DNA of 16,915 nucleotides from Actinomycetota bacterium (GCA_012719015.1 JAAYBE010000007.1:1-16915); one strand, 5' to 3'. Positions 7,506-14,543 are shown, counted from the first letter of the stretch. Notes: generated from the letters alone by a model not told the origin. Numbers and translations are program-made.

Positions 7506-7925
7506 CTACACATCGAGGACGACGAAGCCCTCCCAGCCGGCGCTGCGCTGCTCGAGGCGGAGCTCGTGGAGGGTCGCCGCCTTCACGCCGCCGCACATGA
7601 TGTGCCTGCCGACGTCGAGCGGCTCCCCGGCCACCCTCGCCCGCAGCCGACGCTCTCCGAGCTCACGCACCTCGAACTCCGTGAGCACCAGCTGCCGCGC
7701 CTCGAAGAGGTAGAGGAGCTCGTTGAGCCACGCGGCGAGAAGCAGGTCCGCGGCCTCCGCCTCGAGCTCAAGCTCGACCTCCTCGAGCTCCCCCTCGCGG
7801 AGCGGATCGCACACGAGCGAGAACAGGGCGCGTCCCGCCTCCTCGAAGACCTCCGCCGCCGTCGGACCCCAGACCCTCACGCCGATGTCCGCGGTGTGGT
7901 CGACCAGTTCGAATCCCAGGCTCAT
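7506..7925 (-). CDS. Archease, RtcB activator
   Basis: The 139-residue protein matches archease. The N-terminal motif DHTADIGVRVWG has the conserved D13, the segment AADLLLAAWLNELLYLFEA follows in the middle, and VVLDV closes the chain with D138. Archease is a small cytoplasmic protein that helps RtcB form the RtcB-GMP intermediate and perform multiple turnovers, using a metal held by conserved acidic residues. Gene order archease-rtcB with a 26-base gap fits this role. The ATG at 7925 has only a distant purine run (AGGGG, about 12 bases upstream). The stop of thrB lies 66 bases upstream on the same strand, so it is likely part of the same operon. Confidence 0.92.
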   Translation of the reverse strand: MSLGFELVDHTADIGVRVWGPTAAEVFEEAGRALFSLVCDPLREGELEEVELELEAEAADLLLAAWLNELLYLFEARQLVLTEFEVRELGERRLRARVAGEPLDVGRHIMCGGVKAATLHELRLEQRSAGWEGFVVLDV

Positions 7926-7991
7926 GCCGTCTATCTACCCCTGCAGGCGCGTGCCCATCCCGCCGGACCGGATCCCGGCCGGGACGCGACG

Positions 7992-8921
7992 TCACGCAGA
8001 GACGGTGGCGCCGGCGGCCGAGGCGCTCAGGCCGAGCGGAGTGGCCGTCACGCCCTCGGCCGCGAAGGCCTCCGCCATCACGCGTGCCACGCGAGTGGCG
8101 TCTGTCGCCAGGCCGACGAAGGCGACGAGGCTCGGCCCGGAGCCGGAGACGGCGACCGCGGCGGCGCCGGCGTTCTGGGCCGCGGCCCACGCCGCGCGCG
8201 CCCCCGGGATCAGCTTGAGCCGCGACGCCTGATGCAGGCGGTCGTCCATGACCTGACTCAGGAGCTCGTAGTCGCCGGTGCGAAGCGCCTCGACCACCAG
8301 CGGCGTACGCTGCAGGTTGAACACGGCGTCGGCCATGGAGACCTCGGTGGGCAGTCCGGCCCTGGCGACACCCGTACTGAACGGCAGGTCGGGCACGGCG
8401 AGAGCCACGTGGACTTCGGGGACGAGGATCTTCTTCGTGAGCAGCCGCTCACCCTTCTGCACGACGATGGTGAGGCCGCCGAGCAGGGCGGCCGCGACGT
8501 TGTCGGGGTGCCCCTCGATGTCGGCGGCCAGCTCGAGCAGGCGGTCGCGCCCGAACGGCCGGCCCATCAGCGTGTTCGCGCCGAGCAGGCCGGCCACGAT
8601 GGCCGTGGAGCTCGATCCCAGGCCGGAGTCCATGGGCACACGGATGCGGGAGTGGATGCGGAGTCCGGGCGGCGCGGCGACGCCCGCCTCCTCACAGAGC
8701 CGCAGGAAGGCGCGTGCCACCAGGTTGCGCTCGTCGCGCGGAAGACCGGGCTCCGGCACACCCTCGGCGGTCGCCAGGACGCCGTCGCCTTCGAGGCTGA
8801 ACCGGACCTCGTTCCACAGGTCGAGGGCGAGCCCCAGGCAGTCGAAGCCGGGGCCGATGTTGGCCGTGGTCGCCGGGACCCTGACGCGACAACTCGGAGC
8901 GGCGTCGCGGCCCGCGTTCAT
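7992..8921 (-). CDS. thrB: Homoserine kinase
   Basis: The 309-residue GHMP-family kinase phosphorylates homoserine to O-phosphohomoserine in threonine synthesis. Visible motifs are PATTANIGPGFDCLG (16-30), the GHMP phosphate-binding loop PMDSGLGSSSTA (97-107), EGHPDN (136-141) and the C-terminal AVSGSGPSLVAF. The length is usual. The ATG at 8921 overlaps the stop of the upstream DedA gene as ATGA, and GGAG lies about 11 bases upstream, so translation is probably coupled. Homoserine dehydrogenase and threonine synthase genes are not in the window. The neighbours DedA, archease and rtcB have no known link to threonine. Confidence 0.94.
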   Translation of the reverse strand: MNAGRDAAPSCRVRVPATTANIGPGFDCLGLALDLWNEVRFSLEGDGVLATAEGVPEPGLPRDERNLVARAFLRLCEEAGVAAPPGLRIHSRIRVPMDSGLGSSSTAIVAGLLGANTLMGRPFGRDRLLELAADIEGHPDNVAAALLGGLTIVVQKGERLLTKKILVPEVHVALAVPDLPFSTGVARAGLPTEVSMADAVFNLQRTPLVVEALRTGDYELLSQVMDDRLHQASRLKLIPGARAAWAAAQNAGAAAVAVSGSGPSLVAFVGLATDATRVARVMAEAFAAEGVTATPLGLSASAAGATVSA

Positions 8922-9571
8922 GCCTCGTCTCCGTACTCCTCCGGCCCGGGCCGGTCCCGTCCCCGGGTCTTCCGCCACCTGAAATACATCCACAGGACGG
9001 CGACGACGACGGCCGCCACCACCGCGTAATCGGCGAGATGCAGATACCCGCGGATGTCCTCCCAGTGCTCGCCCATCCGCACACCCAGCCAGCCCAGGAA
9101 GAACACCCATGGAATGCACCCGAGCAGGGTGTAGAGGGTGAACCGCCAGAACGGCATCCCGGCGACGCCGGCGGGCAACGAGATGAAGGTGCGCACGATC
9201 GGCAGGCAGCGGCTGAAGAAGACGGCGACCGGTCCGTAGCGGGCGAACCAGCGCTCGGCCAGCTCCACGTGATGATGACGCAGCAGCACATACCTTCCGT
9301 ACTTGTCGATGAACGGGCGCCCGCCGTACAGGCCGATCCAGTACAGGATCCAGGAGCCGACGAGGTTGCCCAGCACCCCGGCGACGGTGATGCCGAGCAG
9401 CGTCATGTCGCCCTCGCTCACGGCGAAGCCGGCGAAAGGCATGATGGCCTCGCTCGGGACGAGGATGCCGGCGCTCTCGAGCGCCATGAGCACGAAGACC
9501 GCGGTCAGGCCCCAGTCGCCGATGAGCGCGGTCGCCCACTGGACCACCGGATCGATGATCGACTGCATCAT
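8918..9571 (-). CDS. DedA/VTT-domain membrane protein
   Basis: The 217-residue protein is a DedA-family (VTT or SNARE-associated domain) integral membrane protein. An acidic and proline-containing re-entrant region, LESAGILVPSEAIMPFAGF (E32, P39, E41), is followed by helices and the signature FFSRCLPIVRTFISLPAGVAGM, with R121, P124, R127 and G135. A last helix spans about 182-197, with a hydrophilic tail. Family members act in membrane homeostasis, and some flip undecaprenyl phosphate or other lipids; the exact substrate here is not visible. The ATG pair at 9571/9568 has no SD. A possible -10 TACGCT (9584-9579) ends 7 bases before the ATG, which would make it leaderless. It overlaps thrB by 4 bases and is divergent from the DegT-type gene. 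Confidence 0.92.
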   Translation of the reverse strand: MMQSIIDPVVQWATALIGDWGLTAVFVLMALESAGILVPSEAIMPFAGFAVSEGDMTLLGITVAGVLGNLVGSWILYWIGLYGGRPFIDKYGRYVLLRHHHVELAERWFARYGPVAVFFSRCLPIVRTFISLPAGVAGMPFWRFTLYTLLGCIPWVFFLGWLGVRMGEHWEDIRGYLHLADYAVVAAVVVAVLWMYFRWRKTRGRDRPGPEEYGDEA

Positions 9572-9578
9572 GCCGGCA

Positions 9579-9584
9579 AGCGTA
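9579..9584 (-). promoter_or_regulatory. Possible -10 element for the DedA-thrB-archease-rtcB run
   Basis: TACGCT on the minus strand fits TANNNT and lies 7 bases before the DedA ATG; TACGGT at 9589-9584 is an alternative. No good -35 is seen, so the call is weak. Confidence 0.3.
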
Positions 9585-9673
9585 CCGTACCGGCGGGTGG
9601 GCGGGCGAGCACTGAGCGGACGGCGGAGACGACACTGCGCTCCAGTGGCCCGCTCGCGACCGGCTGTGGTAGG

Positions 9674-9701
9674 TTGCGGGCTCGACTCTCCCCGCCCGCA
9701 A
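9674..9701 (+). promoter_or_regulatory. Inverted repeat touching the SD of the DegT-type gene
   Basis: TTGCGGGC (9674-9681) and GCCCGCAA (9694-9701) form a perfect 8-bp stem with a 12-base loop. The last two A of the right arm are the first bases of the SD AAGGAGG (9700-9706). A candidate -10 TAGGTT (9670-9675) overlaps the left arm, so the repeat is either an RNA hairpin at the ribosome site or a DNA operator at the promoter. Confidence 0.4.
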
Positions 9702-9714
9702 GGAGGCGTTCCAC

Positions 9715-10812
9715 ATGGCCGTCGGACTCATGGACATCAAAGGGCAATACGCCGAGCTGCAGGACCGCATCGAGGCCGCCGTGCTCGCGGTGCTGCGCAG
9801 CGGACGGGTGATCCTGGGGCCGAACGTCAAGGGCTTCGAGGATGAGGCCGCCGCTTTTCTCGGCACGACCGGAGCCGTGGGCGTGGCCAACGGCACCGAC
9901 GGTCTCACGATCGCGCTCCGCGCGCTGGATGTCGGGCCGGGCGACGAGGTGATCACCGTGCCCTTCACGTTCTACGCCACACCGGAGGCCATCGCCCAGA
10001 CCGGCGCCAGGCCCGTGTTCGTCGACATCCTGCCGGACACGCTCACCATGGACCCGGCCGCCGTCGAGGCGGCCGTCACCTCACGGACCAGGGCGATCAT
10101 GCCGGTCGACCTCTTCGGCCTCCCCTGCGCCGCCGACGCCATCGACGCGGTCGCGAAGGCGCACGGCCTGGCCGTGATCGAGGACGCCTGCCAAGCGTGG
10201 GGCGCGACGTACGACGGACGTCGCGCCGGCGGCCTCGGCGATCTCGGCGTCTTCAGCTTCTTCCCCACCAAGAACCTCGGCGGGTTCGGCGACGGCGGCC
10301 TGGTCACAGGCCACAGCGAGGCCCTCGTGCAGCGCGTCCGCGAGCTCCGCTTCCACGGCAGTAAGGACAAGAAGACGTTCACCGACATCGGCTTCAACTC
10401 GCGTCTGGACGAGGTCCAGGCGGCGATCCTGCGCCTCGAGCTCGAGGTCATCGATGAGTGGAACGGCCGCCGGGCGCTGGTGGCCGAATGGTACGACGAG
10501 CTTCTCCCGGACGAGATCGTGCGGCCCGCCGTCCCCGACGGCCTCACCCACGTCTACCACCTCTATGTGATCCGTCATCCGCGACGTGACGACATCGCCG
10601 CCGCCTGCAGGGAGCGCCAGGTGGACTGCGCCGCCTACTACACGACGCCCGCACACCTGCAGCCGGCGTTCGCCGACTTGGGCCACAAGGCGGGCGACCT
10701 CCCCCACACGGACGAGGCGGCGGCGACCAACCTGGCGCTGCCCATGCACCCCAACCTGACACGCGAGCAGGTCGCGGAGGTGGCCGCGGCCGTGGCGGCT
10801 GGGCTGGCCTGA
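9715..10812 (+). CDS. DegT/DnrJ/EryC1/StrS-family sugar aminotransferase
   Basis: The 365-residue PLP enzyme is of the nucleotide-sugar aminotransferase type. It would transfer an amino group to a keto-sugar nucleotide used for cell-surface glycans or glycosylated products. Visible motifs are MDIKGQYAELQDRIEAAV and GPNVKGFE near the N-terminus, ANGTDGL (59-64, phosphate binding), PFTFYAT, IEDACQAWGA with D157 (PLP ring nitrogen) and SFFPTKNLGG with the Schiff-base K186. Then come RFHGSKDK, GFNSRLDEVQAAIL and HVYHLYVIR, as in WbpE-like members. The length is normal. The ATG has a strong SD, AAGGAGG, 8 bases upstream. The next gene, a DUF354 protein, lies 141 bases downstream; both may serve envelope-sugar synthesis. 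The substrate is not predictable. Confidence 0.93.
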   Translation: MAVGLMDIKGQYAELQDRIEAAVLAVLRSGRVILGPNVKGFEDEAAAFLGTTGAVGVANGTDGLTIALRALDVGPGDEVITVPFTFYATPEAIAQTGARPVFVDILPDTLTMDPAAVEAAVTSRTRAIMPVDLFGLPCAADAIDAVAKAHGLAVIEDACQAWGATYDGRRAGGLGDLGVFSFFPTKNLGGFGDGGLVTGHSEALVQRVRELRFHGSKDKKTFTDIGFNSRLDEVQAAILRLELEVIDEWNGRRALVAEWYDELLPDEIVRPAVPDGLTHVYHLYVIRHPRRDDIAAACRERQVDCAAYYTTPAHLQPAFADLGHKAGDLPHTDEAAATNLALPMHPNLTREQVAEVAAAVAAGLA

Positions 10813-10875
10813 GGGCGCCGCGGACGCCGGACGAGCCCTGCGCCCGGCCATGGCGTCGTGCCCCGTCGTCGAAGA

Positions 10876-10921
10876 GCCGCTGCCGTCACCTGAGCGGACG
10901 ACATCTGGCGCCGGCAGCGGC
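10876..10921. terminator. 10-bp inverted repeat after the DegT-type gene
   Basis: GCCGCTGCCG (10876-10885) and CGGCAGCGGC (10912-10921) pair perfectly around a 26-base loop. It lies in the 141-base gap before the DUF354 gene. Without a U-tract it could be a terminator, an attenuator or a binding site. Confidence 0.4.
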
Positions 10922-10953
10922 AGGCGCCTTGCGGACGGCGCCGAACCGGTGAC

Positions 10954-12048
10954 GTGATGAGGATCTGGGTGGACATCACCGACGCCCCCGCAGTCGTGTT
11001 CTTCGCGCCGGTGGTGCGCCGTCTGGAGGAGGCCGGTCACGCCGTGACGCTCACGGCGCGCCGCTTCGCCGGCGCCGATCTCGTCCTGCGGCGGTACGGC
11101 CTCGGTGGTCTGCTCACGATCCGTCATCGCGGCGGCGGCCTCGGGGCGCGCGCCGTCGGCCTGGCGAATCGGACGGCGCAACTGCTCGGCTCCGCGGCGA
11201 GCGGTCGCTGCGACGTGGCCGCCGGCAGCCACGCCAGCGATTTCGTGTTCACCGCCTGGACCCTGGCGATCCCCCAGATGACGTTCCTCGACCCTGACCG
11301 CCTCGGGCGAGGCAACCTCGTCAACGTCCGGCTGGTCGACGAGGTTGCCGTCCCCGAGGCGGTGCCCGTGGCGGGCCTCACGGGCATGGGGGTGACGCGC
11401 AGCAAGCTCTTCCGTTACCCCGGCTTCAAGGAGGAGTACTACCTGCACGACGCGCAGCCGGACCCGGACGCGCTGACGCGCCTCGGAGTGCCCCGACGGC
11501 ACGTGGTCGGCGTGGTGCGCCCTGCGGCCCCGCCCTCGCGTGCGGCGAGCGACGCGGCCGCGCTGCGCGACGAGGCCACGCTCGTCCGCCTGCTCATCGG
11601 CCTCGCCGGACGTCGCAACCTCACACTCGTGGTCGCGGCGCGCGATCACGAGCAGCGGCGGCGCCTGTTGGGACTCGGCCTGCCCGACGTGCTGGTCCCC
11701 GACGGGCTCACCGACGCCGTCGGCGTGCTGGCTGCGGCCGACTTCGTCGTCGGGCTGGGCGGCGCCATGCTGCGCGAGGCCGCGGCTCTCGGGACGCCGG
11801 CCTACACGCTCTCGACCTCCGCCGACCCCGTGGAGGCGTCCCTGCTCGGCGACGGTCGGCTCCGGCGCATCGTCGGCCCGGACGACATCGCGCTGCGCAA
11901 GAAGGACCGACGGACCGCCGTCTCCGTCCCTCGCGATCCCTGGTTGTTCGCAGACCGGCTGCTGCGACTGGCGCGCCGCCGCGCCCGGCGGGCGCGCCTC
12001 AGCCGCCTCGTCCGTGAGGCGGCGGAAGAGCCGCGCCCGCCCTTCTGA
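10954..12048 (+). CDS. DUF354 family protein (GT-B glycosyltransferase-like)
   Basis: The 364-residue protein begins MMRIWVDITDAPAVVFFAPVV, followed by LEEAGHAVTLTARRFAGADLVLRRYG. This is the hallmark start of DUF354 proteins of archaea and bacteria, which look like one Rossmann half of GT-B-fold glycosyltransferases or epimerases. Further family-like segments are GSHASDFVFTAWTLAIPQMTF, a middle KLFRYPGFKEEYYL and a C-terminal VVGLGGAMLREAAALGTPAYTL, which resembles the donor-binding loop of GT-B enzymes. The function is not established; a role in surface polysaccharide synthesis is plausible given the sugar aminotransferase upstream. The start can be GTG 10954 or the adjacent ATG 10957; neither has a clear SD. 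The Arg-rich C-terminus (about residues 330-352) suggests membrane or nucleic-acid contact, without proof. Confidence 0.85.
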   Translation: MMRIWVDITDAPAVVFFAPVVRRLEEAGHAVTLTARRFAGADLVLRRYGLGGLLTIRHRGGGLGARAVGLANRTAQLLGSAASGRCDVAAGSHASDFVFTAWTLAIPQMTFLDPDRLGRGNLVNVRLVDEVAVPEAVPVAGLTGMGVTRSKLFRYPGFKEEYYLHDAQPDPDALTRLGVPRRHVVGVVRPAAPPSRAASDAAALRDEATLVRLLIGLAGRRNLTLVVAARDHEQRRRLLGLGLPDVLVPDGLTDAVGVLAAADFVVGLGGAMLREAAALGTPAYTLSTSADPVEASLLGDGRLRRIVGPDDIALRKKDRRTAVSVPRDPWLFADRLLRLARRRARRARLSRLVREAAEEPRPPF

Positions 12049-12072
12049 AGGGACGACCGGCAGGGACGACCG
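12049..12072. repeat. 11-bp direct repeat AGGGACGACCG, period 13
   Basis: Two exact copies start at 12049 and 12062, in the 91-base gap between the DUF354 stop and lysR. They could be a chance duplication or part of a binding site. Confidence 0.3.
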
Positions 12073-12126
12073 CGCCCCGGTCCGATCCGGCGGCAGTACG
12101 GGGCTGGCGTCACGGTTGTCACTGGA

Positions 12127-12141
12127 ATAAGCTTCCCTTAT
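12127..12141 (+). promoter_or_regulatory. LysR-type operator (ATAAG-N5-CTTAT) over the lysR start codon
   Basis: The perfect interrupted palindrome ATAAG-cttcc-CTTAT fits the T-N11-A LysR box (T12128, A12140). It is AT-rich in a very GC-rich setting and covers both a candidate -10 (TAAGCT, 12128-12133) and the first bases of the ATG at 12140. LysR proteins commonly repress their own gene from such a site. Confidence 0.65.
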
Positions 12142-13126
12142 GGACATCCGGCAGATCCGCCTCTTCTGCCGCATCGTCGAGCGCAAGAGCTTCTCGCTCG
12201 CCGCCGACGAGATGCGGATCACCCAGCCTGCCGCCAGTCAGCAGGTCCGCAGCCTCGAGCGCGAGCTCGAGGCCGTCCTCCTCGACCGCTCACGGCGCAC
12301 CGTGGTCCCGACCGACGCCGGCCAGGTCCTGTACCGCTACGGTCGCGAGATCCTCGACCTCGATGAGCGCATCCACACCGAGATCCTCGACCTCGGCGAG
12401 CTGGTGGCCGGACGTGTCCTCGTCGGCGCGTCCACCGGCCCCGGGGACAACGTCCTGCCGGCGATGCTCACGCGGTTCAAGCGGGAGTATCCGGGCGTGA
12501 GTATCTCGCTCCACGTCGACGACACGCACACCGTGATCGAGCGTGTGCTCTCCCGCGAGTTCGAGATCGGTGCGGTCGGCGCCGTGACCCCGCGTCCCGA
12601 GCTGGTCGCCGAACCCCTCGCCCGGGACGAGATCGTGCTGGTGTGCGCGCCGGGGCATCCTTGGGCGGCACGCCCGACGGTGACTCTCGAGGAGCTGGTC
12701 GCGGAGCCGCATCTCATGCAACAGCAGGGGGCGGGAGTCCGCAGCGTGGTCGAAGAGCATCTGCGTCGCGCGGGAGTGCGCCCCGAGCGTCTCAACATCG
12801 TCATGGAGATGGGCCTCATGGAATCGGCCAAGCAGGCGGCGATCGCCGGCGGCGGCGTGACCTTCCTCAGCCGCTGGGCGATCGGCCCAGACCTCGAGCA
12901 CGGCACGCTGAGCGTGGTCTCCGTCGAGGGGTTCCGCATCCTGCGCGACTTCTACACCGTGCGCTCCCGGACCCGGGTACTGAGCAGGGCCGCCGAGGCG
13001 CTGCTCGCGTACTTCCGCGAGCAGTACGCCGAGGCGGCGCCGGCCGGACCGTCTGCTACCATCGGGCACGCGTCGCGACATGCGACGCGCGGACCACGAA
13101 AGGGCGACCGATGTTCGAGTTCCTGA
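12140..13126 (+). CDS. LysR-family transcriptional regulator, CysL/sulfur-associated branch likely
   Basis: The 328-residue regulator has the N-terminal winged helix-turn-helix MDIRQIRLFCRIVERKSFSLAADEMRITQPAASQQV (about 1-60). A linker helix and a two-part effector-binding domain follow (about 90-295), opening GRVLVGASTGPGDNVLPAML. That opening and the phrases LVCAPGHPWA and GGGVTFLSRWAI resemble the CysL and selenium/sulfur-associated LysR subgroup, from memory of the family. The effector is unknown. The ATG at 12140 has no SD and sits 6 bases after TAAGCT, so it may be leaderless. The last 30 or so residues (after AYFREQYAEAA) lie beyond the normal domain end, run through the comA leader and overlap the comA start by 16 bases. 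Co-transcription and translational coupling with comA are likely. Confidence 0.93.
   Translation: MDIRQIRLFCRIVERKSFSLAADEMRITQPAASQQVRSLERELEAVLLDRSRRTVVPTDAGQVLYRYGREILDLDERIHTEILDLGELVAGRVLVGASTGPGDNVLPAMLTRFKREYPGVSISLHVDDTHTVIERVLSREFEIGAVGAVTPRPELVAEPLARDEIVLVCAPGHPWAARPTVTLEELVAEPHLMQQQGAGVRSVVEEHLRRAGVRPERLNIVMEMGLMESAKQAAIAGGGVTFLSRWAIGPDLEHGTLSVVSVEGFRILRDFYTVRSRTRVLSRAAEALLAYFREQYAEAAPAGPSATIGHASRHATRGPRKGDRCSSS
13057..13089 (+). promoter_or_regulatory. Candidate internal promoter and hairpin before comA
   Basis: TACCAT (13057-13062) fits a -10. At 13069-13089 CGCGTCGC and GCGACGCG form a perfect 8-bp inverted repeat around GACAT. The predicted transcription start (about 13069) is the first base of the repeat. 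It could be a 5'-end RNA hairpin, an operator, or a block to lysR read-through. It lies inside the lysR 3' coding end, and no good -35 is visible. Confidence 0.4.
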
Positions 13127-13863
13127 CTCTCCCTGAGCGCACCACCAAGCCCCGTGAGAGCGGGCTCACGCACGTGCTCGACAAAGGACTCAGCCTGGAC
13201 CAGGTGCGGCAGTTCCTCGACGTGGCCGGCGACCTCGTCGACATCGTCAAGCTGGGGTGGGGCACCGCCGTGGTCACCCCCCGCCTCAGGGACAAGGTCG
13301 CCCTGTACCTCGGGCGCGGCATCCCGGTCTGCTTCGGCGGCACGTTCTTCGAGCTCTGCGTGCGGCAGGGCAAGCTCGAGGAGTACCTCGCCCTGGTGGA
13401 CGCCTGTGGCATGACCCACGTCGAGATCTCCGACGGCACCATAGAGATGGCCGAGCAGGACAAGCTCGCCATCCTGCGCCGGCTGACGAGCCGCTACAGA
13501 GTGCTCAGCGAGGTGGGCAGCAAGGACGACGCCAAAGTCATCACCCCCACGCGCTGGGTCGACTCCATCCGGCGGGAGCTGGAGGCAGGCGCGTGGAAGG
13601 TCATCACCGAGGGGCGCGAGAGCGGCACCGCGGGCATCTACCGTCCCGACGGCGACATCAAGGACGGCCTGCTGGAAGAGATCCGCACCGCCTTCGACAT
13701 CTCGCAGATCATCTTCGAGGCGCCGGTCAAGAAGCAGCAGGTCTGGTTCGTCAGGCAGTTCGGCGCCAACGTCAACCTGGGGAACATCCTGCCCGAGGAG
13801 GTCGTCTCCGTGGAGACGCTCCGTCTGGGCGTGCGCGGCGACACGCTGCTCACGTTCCATTAG
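13111..13863 (+). CDS. comA: Phosphosulfolactate synthase (ComA family)
   Basis: The 250-residue TIM-barrel protein matches ComA, which adds sulfite to phosphoenolpyruvate to give (2R)-phospho-3-sulfolactate. This is the first step toward coenzyme M in methanogens and toward sulfolactate in Bacillus spores (YitD). Conserved stretches are SGLTHVLDKGLSL, DIVKLGWGTA (K47), GGTFFELC, HVEISDGTIEM (E105, D108), LSEVGSKD (132-139), ITEGRESGTAGIY (165-177), IIFEAPVKKQQVWFV and GANVNLGNI. The length is normal. The ATG at 13111 has GAAAGGG 6 bases upstream. The gene overlaps lysR by 16 bases in another frame, and a histidine phosphatase follows 34 bases later. ComB, ComC, ComD and ComE are absent from the window. 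The plant HSA32-like branch of the same family has no proven synthase activity, so the exact reaction stays an inference. Confidence 0.9.
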   Translation: MFEFLTLPERTTKPRESGLTHVLDKGLSLDQVRQFLDVAGDLVDIVKLGWGTAVVTPRLRDKVALYLGRGIPVCFGGTFFELCVRQGKLEEYLALVDACGMTHVEISDGTIEMAEQDKLAILRRLTSRYRVLSEVGSKDDAKVITPTRWVDSIRRELEAGAWKVITEGRESGTAGIYRPDGDIKDGLLEEIRTAFDISQIIFEAPVKKQQVWFVRQFGANVNLGNILPEEVVSVETLRLGVRGDTLLTFH

Positions 13864-13897
13864 GGTCGCTCCGGAGCCCCTCACGAGGCCGCCGATC

Positions 13898-14497
13898 ATG
13901 ACCATCCTTCTCGCCCGCCACGCCCAGACGGACTGGAACCTCGAGCCGGCCCGCTGCCAGGGCTGGGCCGAGGTGGAGATCAACGCGGCCGGCCGCAACC
14001 AGGCCCGCGAGCTCGGCCGTGGACTGGTCGGGCGCGGTATCGAGCTCATCGTGACCAGCCATCTCGTGCGCGCGAGACAGACCGCCGAGCTCGTGCATGC
14101 GCAGCTCGGCGGCGAGCTCCCGCTCGTCGTCGACCCCCGGCTCGCCGAGACGCACCGTGGGGAGTGGGAGACGCGTCGCTTCAGCTCCATCATCCGGGAC
14201 GATCCCGAGGGCTGGGCGCGCTACCGCGAACACCCCGAGACCTTCCGTTTCCCCGGCGGCGAGAGCCTGGCGGCGCAACAACGCCGTGTGCTCGCCTGCC
14301 TGCGGGACTGCGCCCTGGACGGCCGCACGGCGCTGCTCGTGACCCACGGCGGCAGCATCAGGCTCGTCCGCTGTTTCCTGGAGGGCGCCGGCCTCGAGGC
14401 GTTCCACACCGGCAGGACGACCAACGGCGGGCTGGAAGAGGTCGCGACCGACGACCTCGCCGGACGCATCGACGTCTACCTCGGCCGGCGGAGCTGA
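13898..14497 (+). CDS. Histidine phosphatase superfamily protein (phosphoglycerate mutase-like)
   Basis: The 199-residue protein has the branch-1 histidine phosphatase core. ARHAQTDWN holds the phospho-accepting H8, with RHA replacing the usual RHG. The remaining residues are R58/R60 in TSHLVRARQTAE, E84 in AETHRGEWE and H150 in VTHGGSIR. The spacing fits CobC/PhoE-like broad phosphatases better than glycolytic mutases. GAGG 9 bases before the ATG supports the start. It lies 34 bases after comA and 46 bases before the deaminase start, so an operon is likely. It could act on phosphosulfolactate, on alpha-ribazole phosphate or on another phosphate ester; sequence alone does not decide. Confidence 0.9.
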   Translation: MTILLARHAQTDWNLEPARCQGWAEVEINAAGRNQARELGRGLVGRGIELIVTSHLVRARQTAELVHAQLGGELPLVVDPRLAETHRGEWETRRFSSIIRDDPEGWARYREHPETFRFPGGESLAAQQRRVLACLRDCALDGRTALLVTHGGSIRLVRCFLEGAGLEAFHTGRTTNGGLEEVATDDLAGRIDVYLGRRS

Positions 14498-14543
14498 GCA
14501 CCTCGCCCCGGCGATGCGGCATGCGGACCGAAAGCAGCGCGGC

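Noticed and set aside
6238..9029. Long plus-strand open frames opposite rtcB, archease and thrB
   Set aside because: The opposite strand carries complete catalytic motifs of three known families; these frames show none.
8922..9968. In-frame upstream extension of homoserine kinase to 658 codons
   Set aside because: The extra part lies over DedA and the divergent promoter region; ATG 8921 gives the normal family length and an ATGA overlap.
10081..12222. Minus-strand open frame of 713 codons opposite the aminotransferase and DUF354 genes
   Set aside because: It spans two well-supported genes and their gap, has low-complexity composition and no motif; an antisense shadow.
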